From Vulcanimicrobiota bacterium (GTDB lineage Bacteria > Vulcanimicrobiota > Vulcanimicrobiia > Vulcanimicrobiales > Vulcanimicrobiaceae), in assembly GCA_030038215.1 (NCBI GenBank), contig JASHPI010000039.1, positions 1-37,871 of the forward strand: a stretch of DNA of 37,871 nt, given 5' to 3'. Every line of letters begins with the position of its first letter. The stretch's first letter is position 1. Made by a program: the position numbers and the translations under genes. Of this stretch, positions 33,699 to 37,871 are shown piece after piece. The notes beneath the pieces were generated by a model. That model was not told the DNA's origin. It saw only the letters and a list, made by a program, of their open reading frames with translations, and did no database searches.

Positions 33699-35375
33699 AT
33701 GTCAGTAGCAGCGGTCCACAGCGGCGGCATCGCCGATCACATCCACCCCGAGCCGCAGGGGTTTATCCGAAGATACGTTTTCTCGCTCGATCACAAGATC
33801 ATCGGCATCCAATACCTGGTTACCGGCTTTGTCTTCTTCATGCTCTCGGGATTGCTGGCCGAGACGATCCGCACCCAGCTGCTTAATCCTAATGGCGGTT
33901 TCGTTTCGCCCGAAACCTACAACGAAGTCTACAGCATACACGGAAGCGCGATGGTTTGGCTGGTCGTCATCCCGCTGCTGACCGGCGGCTTCGGCAATCT
34001 CGTTTTCCCGGTTCAGATCGGCGCTCGCGACGTGGCATTTCCATGGCTCAACATGCTGAGCTTCTGGATCTTTCCGGTCTCGGGCTTGATGCTCTTCTCG
34101 TCGTTTCTGATGGGCGCCCCCACCGCAGGCTGGATGGAGTATCCGCCGGTTTCGCTGCAGGGTCAAGCCGGAACCTCGATGTGGGCCGCGGCCATCTTCC
34201 TGGTCGGCGTCAGCTCGACGATGACTGGGTTGAACTTCCTTGTGACGATCTTGAAGATGCGTGCACCCGGCATGACCTTCACGCGGATGCCGCTCTTCGT
34301 CTGGGGACAGTTCGCGACCGCGCCGCTGCTGATGATCGCGACGACGGCGCTGGCCGCGGCGCTGGCCGCGCTTTTCATCAACCGCGAGTTCGGAGTGCCG
34401 TTTTACGATCCGACCAAAGGCGGCAGCCCGGTGATGTGGCAGCACATGTTCTGGTTCTATTCGCATCCGGCCGTCTACATCATGATCCTGCCGGCCTTCG
34501 GCATTATCTCCGAGGTGCTGCCGACGTTCGCGCGCAAGTCGATCTTCGGCTACAAGATGATCGCCTTCTCGTCGGCTGCGATCGCTTTGCTGGGTTTCAT
34601 GGTTTGGGCCCATCACATGTTCACATCGGGCCTGGCGCCGTTCTTGCAGCTGCCCTTCATGATCCTCACCTACATCATCGGCGTGCCGACCGGAATCAAG
34701 ATCTTCTCCTGGACGGCAACCCTGTGGGGCGGAAAGATCCACTATTCGACCGCGATGCTCTTTGCGATCGGGTTCGTGGCGTTGTTCACGCTCGGCGGGA
34801 TCACCGGCATCTTCCTGGCCGCGATTCCGTTCGATCTCCACGTGCACGGAACGTACTTCATCGTAGGCCACATCCATTACGTGCTGGTCGGGGGAAGCAT
34901 GATGGGCATCTTCGCCGGGATGTATTATTGGTTCCCGAAAATGTCCGGGCGATTATTGAACGAGACGCTCGGCAAGTGGCATTTCTGGCTGTTCTTCATC
35001 GGCTTCAACGGCACGTTCATACCGATGCACTGGCTTGGGATGCTCGGCATGCCGCGCGAAGTCGCGACCTACGATCCGCAATTCACGTTTTGGAACCGCT
35101 TCGAGACGTTTGCGTCGTATCTGATGACGTTCGCCATCTTGATCTTCTTCGTGAACATCATCTGGAGCATCCGATATGGAAAGAAGGCCGGCGCCAATCC
35201 GTGGGGCGCACGAACCCTCGAGTGGCAAGTTCCATCGCCGCCGCACTATTACAACTTCAAGCACGTTCCGACCGTCTACGGCTTGCCGTACGACTTCTCG
35301 CAGCCGCTGCCCTATAAGGGCCTCGAAGAGGAGCTGACGGACTCGCCGCCTGCGGTCGCGGCGGGGGCGCACTGA
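33699..35375 (+). CDS. coxA: Cytochrome c oxidase subunit I
   Basis: SIHGSAMVWLVV, FWFYSHPAVYIMILPAFGIISE, VWAHHMFTSG, YFIVGHIHYVLVGG: heme-copper oxidase core motifs. Confidence 0.97.
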   Translation: MSVAAVHSGGIADHIHPEPQGFIRRYVFSLDHKIIGIQYLVTGFVFFMLSGLLAETIRTQLLNPNGGFVSPETYNEVYSIHGSAMVWLVVIPLLTGGFGNLVFPVQIGARDVAFPWLNMLSFWIFPVSGLMLFSSFLMGAPTAGWMEYPPVSLQGQAGTSMWAAAIFLVGVSSTMTGLNFLVTILKMRAPGMTFTRMPLFVWGQFATAPLLMIATTALAAALAALFINREFGVPFYDPTKGGSPVMWQHMFWFYSHPAVYIMILPAFGIISEVLPTFARKSIFGYKMIAFSSAAIALLGFMVWAHHMFTSGLAPFLQLPFMILTYIIGVPTGIKIFSWTATLWGGKIHYSTAMLFAIGFVALFTLGGITGIFLAAIPFDLHVHGTYFIVGHIHYVLVGGSMMGIFAGMYYWFPKMSGRLLNETLGKWHFWLFFIGFNGTFIPMHWLGMLGMPREVATYDPQFTFWNRFETFASYLMTFAILIFFVNIIWSIRYGKKAGANPWGARTLEWQVPSPPHYYNFKHVPTVYGLPYDFSQPLPYKGLEEELTDSPPAVAAGAH

Positions 35376-35986
35376 TGGCCGTCGCATCGCTCGCGCCCGA
35401 CGCCGGAGAGGTCGATCAGCTCTATATCGAGACCCGGGAGCTGCGGCTGCAGGGATTTCTCTTCTTCCTGATCAGCGACTGCGTGCTCTTCTCGTCGTTC
35501 ATTTTTGCCTATCTCTACATGCGTAACAGCGGGCAGGGATGGCCGCCGCCCGGGGTTCAGCGCCTGGACGTTGCCTTTGCCGCCTGGAACTCGGTCGTGC
35601 TCTTCGGTTCTGGCGCCACGATGCATTACGCGCTCGAGAATTTCAAGTACGGGCACTTCATGCGGTACATGTGGTTTCTGTTGGCAACGATCGTCCTCGG
35701 CGTAATGTTCCTCGGCGGTCAAGCCTACGAATACAATCACTTGATCTTCGGCGAGCACGTGACGTGGGCGGGAAGCGGCATCTTCGGCGCGTCCTTTTTC
35801 ACGCTGACCGGCATGCACGGTTTCCACGTCTTCATCGGCGTTTGCTACCTCACGGTGCTGGTGCTGCAGTCGGCGGCCGGCGTCTATACGCGAGGAAAAT
35901 ATTTCGGGATCACCGCCGGCACGCTCTACTGGCACTTCGTCGACGTGATCTGGGTTGTGCTTTTCTCGATCTTCTATCTGCTGTAA
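35375..35986 (+). CDS. coxC: Cytochrome c oxidase subunit III
   Basis: FLFFLISDCVLFSSFIFAYLYM, LTGMHGFHVFIGVCYL, YWHFVDVIWVVLFSIFYLL; TGATG overlap with subunit I. Confidence 0.95.
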   Translation: MAVASLAPDAGEVDQLYIETRELRLQGFLFFLISDCVLFSSFIFAYLYMRNSGQGWPPPGVQRLDVAFAAWNSVVLFGSGATMHYALENFKYGHFMRYMWFLLATIVLGVMFLGGQAYEYNHLIFGEHVTWAGSGIFGASFFTLTGMHGFHVFIGVCYLTVLVLQSAAGVYTRGKYFGITAGTLYWHFVDVIWVVLFSIFYLL

Positions 35987-35999
35987 GGAGCGCGCACGA

Positions 36000-36212
36000 A
36001 TGAATGCGGCCATAATCGAGCGGCTCGGGGCGGTGATCGCGGGAATCGTGGTTGCGGTTGTCGCCTTCTACGCGCTCTACAAGGATTGGAATTCAACCGG
36101 CGTCGAGAACCAAGTCTTCAAGCTGATGCTGCTGTTGCTCGGAATCGGCGCCATCTTAGCGCTCTTGGCCGGCCTCAACGTGGTCGGCTTCGCGCCTCCG
36201 GTGAAGTCGTGA
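36000..36212 (+). CDS. Small membrane protein of the oxidase operon
   Basis: 70 aa, ATG at 36000 behind AAGGAG, two TM segments. ORF track start (35955) lies inside subunit III. Confidence 0.75.
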   Translation: MNAAIIERLGAVIAGIVVAVVAFYALYKDWNSTGVENQVFKLMLLLLGIGAILALLAGLNVVGFAPPVKS

Positions 36213-36406
36213 TCGTACGCGAGGACGAGCGTCTGGATTTCAGCAAGGTCCCGGAGAGCCGCGGCATTCCGCCGTTTCTCTATCGCGTTGTGGCGATCGG
36301 CATTCTCGTCATCTTCGCGATCGGCGGTTCGGTGGTTTTGATGTCCGGTTACGGCCACCATTGGCCGTCCGAAACGACGCTGCGTATCCCGCTCGAGAAC
36401 CACTAG
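36209..36406 (+). CDS. Small membrane protein of the oxidase operon
   Basis: 65 aa from GTG 36209 (GTGA overlap): IVREDERLDFSKVPESRGIPPFLYRVVAIGILVIFAIGGSVVLMSGYGHHWPSETTLRIPLENH, one TM segment. Confidence 0.65.
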   Translation: MIVREDERLDFSKVPESRGIPPFLYRVVAIGILVIFAIGGSVVLMSGYGHHWPSETTLRIPLENH

Positions 36407-36423
36407 CCGCCGCGAAGGGAGCG

Positions 36424-37020
36424 CTACAGGTCGGCTTGGCGGCCGTGGCGGCTGGCGATGCCGATCGCCAGCAACGGCAGCTCGTCATCGGGTAACAATC
36501 CGGTCGGCTTGCCGTCGATTTTGTGAATCCCGGCGTAGACCGAAAACTCGACCATGGCCGGAATCGTGCGGTTGGGTAGGCGTTTGCGCCCGAGCCATTC
36601 CCACTCACACGCGACCGACTGATCGGCAAAGAGTGCGGCGACGTAGCCGCAGGCGTCGAGCTCGGAGTGCTCGTCGGGTTCACGATAGCGCACGTAGCCG
36701 TCGAGGATGTAGATCGGCTTGAAGGTTTGGAAATAAGCCACGACCGGAGCGACGAGCACGGCGACGAAATAGCCCGCAAAGGCGATCATCCCCAACGCGA
36801 AGATCCACGCAATCTTGATCAAGCTCGCATCGTCCGCAACGTGGTGCGCGCGGTAGACGATGCCCCAGGTGAGCGCGCCCATGAAAAGCATCCCGAGCAG
36901 CGGCTCGACGGCCAGGGCGAAGCGCCCGGTCAAGCCGCGCCAGACGATGGCCCGCTCGCGCTGCGTCCACGGACGCTGCGCGAGCTGGCGCGCTCGCCGG
37001 TCGAACTCGCGGAACTTCAT
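36424..37020 (-). CDS. Membrane protein of unknown function
   Basis: 198 aa with two clear TM segments and soluble C-terminus; start overlaps the upstream stop (ATGA). Confidence 0.7.
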   Translation of the reverse strand: MKFREFDRRARQLAQRPWTQRERAIVWRGLTGRFALAVEPLLGMLFMGALTWGIVYRAHHVADDASLIKIAWIFALGMIAFAGYFVAVLVAPVVAYFQTFKPIYILDGYVRYREPDEHSELDACGYVAALFADQSVACEWEWLGRKRLPNRTIPAMVEFSVYAGIHKIDGKPTGLLPDDELPLLAIGIASRHGRQADL

Positions 37021-37871
37021 GGCGTAGCTCGATCGATGATGGCGCGCAACGCAACGCCGCGCGGCAGTGTCCCCGGCGTGCGCCCGGACTCACCGCCGAT
37101 GCGGCTTGCGACGAACGCATCGGCCACCTGGGTGGGTGCATAGCGAACGAGCAATGCCGCCTGCCAAAGCAGCGCCATGCGCTCGGCGATCCAGCGGGCC
37201 TGTCCTTCGAGCTCGTTCGGATCGCGAAGGTCGCGTTCCAAGCGATGCGCTTCCGCCGCAATGCGCGCCTGCGACAGGGCCGGCTCGATCTCGCTTCGCC
37301 AAGCTTCGAGCGCATCGGGCTGTTTGTTCACGATTCTCAGCACGTCCAGTGCGTTGATGTTACCCGAACCCTCCCAAATTGAGTTCAGCGGCGCTTCCCG
37401 GTAGAGACGGGGCATGATCGATTCCTCGACGTAGCCGTTGCCGCCTAGGCACTCGAGCGCCTCAACCACGATCGCGGGCGCTCGCTTGCAGACGTAGTAC
37501 TTGCCGAGTGCGGTGCCGATGCGTTTGAGCGCGGCAGCGCGCCGATCGTTCGGCGCGTCGTCGATCGCGCGCGCGATGCGCATGAACAGGGTGGTTGCGG
37601 CCTCCGACTCGAGCGACAGATCCGCCAGCACGTTCTGCATCAGCGAATGGTCGATCAGCGCTGCACCAAAAGCGAACCGATAGGTCACGTGATGCACGGC
37701 TTGCGCGAGTGCCGCGCGAATGAGCCCCGCCGAGCCGATCGTGCAATCGAGTCGCGTGTAGTTCACCATCTCGACGATCGTCGCTAGACCGCGCCCCTCT
37801 TCGCCGATCAGCCAGCCGTGCGTAGCGTCGAACTCGACTTCGGCCGAAGCGTTGCTGCGGTTTCCTAGTTT
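37017..37871 (-). CDS. Acyl-CoA dehydrogenase, AidB-like (truncated at window edge)
   Basis: In-frame from 37871: KLGNRSNASAEVEFDATHGWLIGEEGRGLATIVEMVNYTRLDCTIGSAGLIRAALAQAVHH...ECLGGNGYVEESIMPRLYREAPLNSIWEGSGNI. Confidence 0.9.
   Translation of the reverse strand, partial: KLGNRSNASAEVEFDATHGWLIGEEGRGLATIVEMVNYTRLDCTIGSAGLIRAALAQAVHHVTYRFAFGAALIDHSLMQNVLADLSLESEAATTLFMRIARAIDDAPNDRRAAALKRIGTALGKYYVCKRAPAIVVEALECLGGNGYVEESIMPRLYREAPLNSIWEGSGNINALDVLRIVNKQPDALEAWRSEIEPALSQARIAAEAHRLERDLRDPNELEGQARWIAERMALLWQAALLVRYAPTQVADAFVASRIGGESGRTPGTLPRGVALRAIIDRATP

Noticed and set aside
33702-34877. 391-aa minus-strand ORF antisense to subunit I
   Set aside because: Low-complexity charged translation, no domain; antisense shadow of coxA.
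33956-35317. 453-aa + strand ORF nested in cytochrome oxidase subunit I
   Set aside because: Out-of-frame with a gene of unmistakable function; Arg/His/Asp-rich translation typical of shadow frames in GC-rich coding DNA.
1-37871. tRNA, rRNA, CRISPR, prophage or IS elements
   Set aside because: No tRNA-like TPsiC/acceptor patterns, repeat-spacer arrays, transposases, integrases or structural phage genes were seen by eye; a covariance-model search would be needed to exclude small RNAs.

Overview
GC-rich bacterial chromosomal window, apparently from a diderm because it carries a TonB-dependent receptor. The gene style resembles poorly characterised soil phyla such as Eremiobacterota/WPS-2, but that placement is a guess. 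I support about 37 protein-coding genes; no tRNA, rRNA, CRISPR array or IS element was recognised. Main blocks: (1) 0-3.9 kb: two HTH regulators, DUF3237-like, ABATE/CGNR zinc-finger and TMEM175-like genes, PAP2 phosphatase; (2) 4-11.7 kb: secreted protein plus cupredoxin, a PQQ alcohol dehydrogenase with N-terminal heme c and the WDYD motif typical of lanthanide-dependent enzymes, GlcG/HbpS-like protein, divergent benzoylformate-decarboxylase-like enzyme and MFS exporter; (3) 11.8-20 kb: small and secreted unknown proteins, TonB receptor, DUF4081-like GNAT and an RskA-like protein; (4) 20.5-32.5 kb: tightly overlapping amino-sugar-type genes (GH20, permease-PDZ fusion, methyltransferase, hydantoinase/oxoprolinase, FAD oxidoreductase, mini HEXXH metallopeptidase, BadF-type kinase, NanE), interrupted by an APC permease pair on the other strand; (5) 32.6-36.4 kb: caa3-type cytochrome oxidase operon ending in two tiny membrane proteins; (6) a membrane protein and a truncated AidB-like acyl-CoA dehydrogenase. 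The best leads are the lanthanide-type PQQ-ADH module, the permease-PDZ fusion and mini metallopeptidase in the amino-sugar cluster, four repeated half-sites between divergent regulators, and an inverted repeat whose loop holds the start codon of an unlisted 56-aa membrane sORF. No homology search was run; family names come from recognising motifs in the translations.
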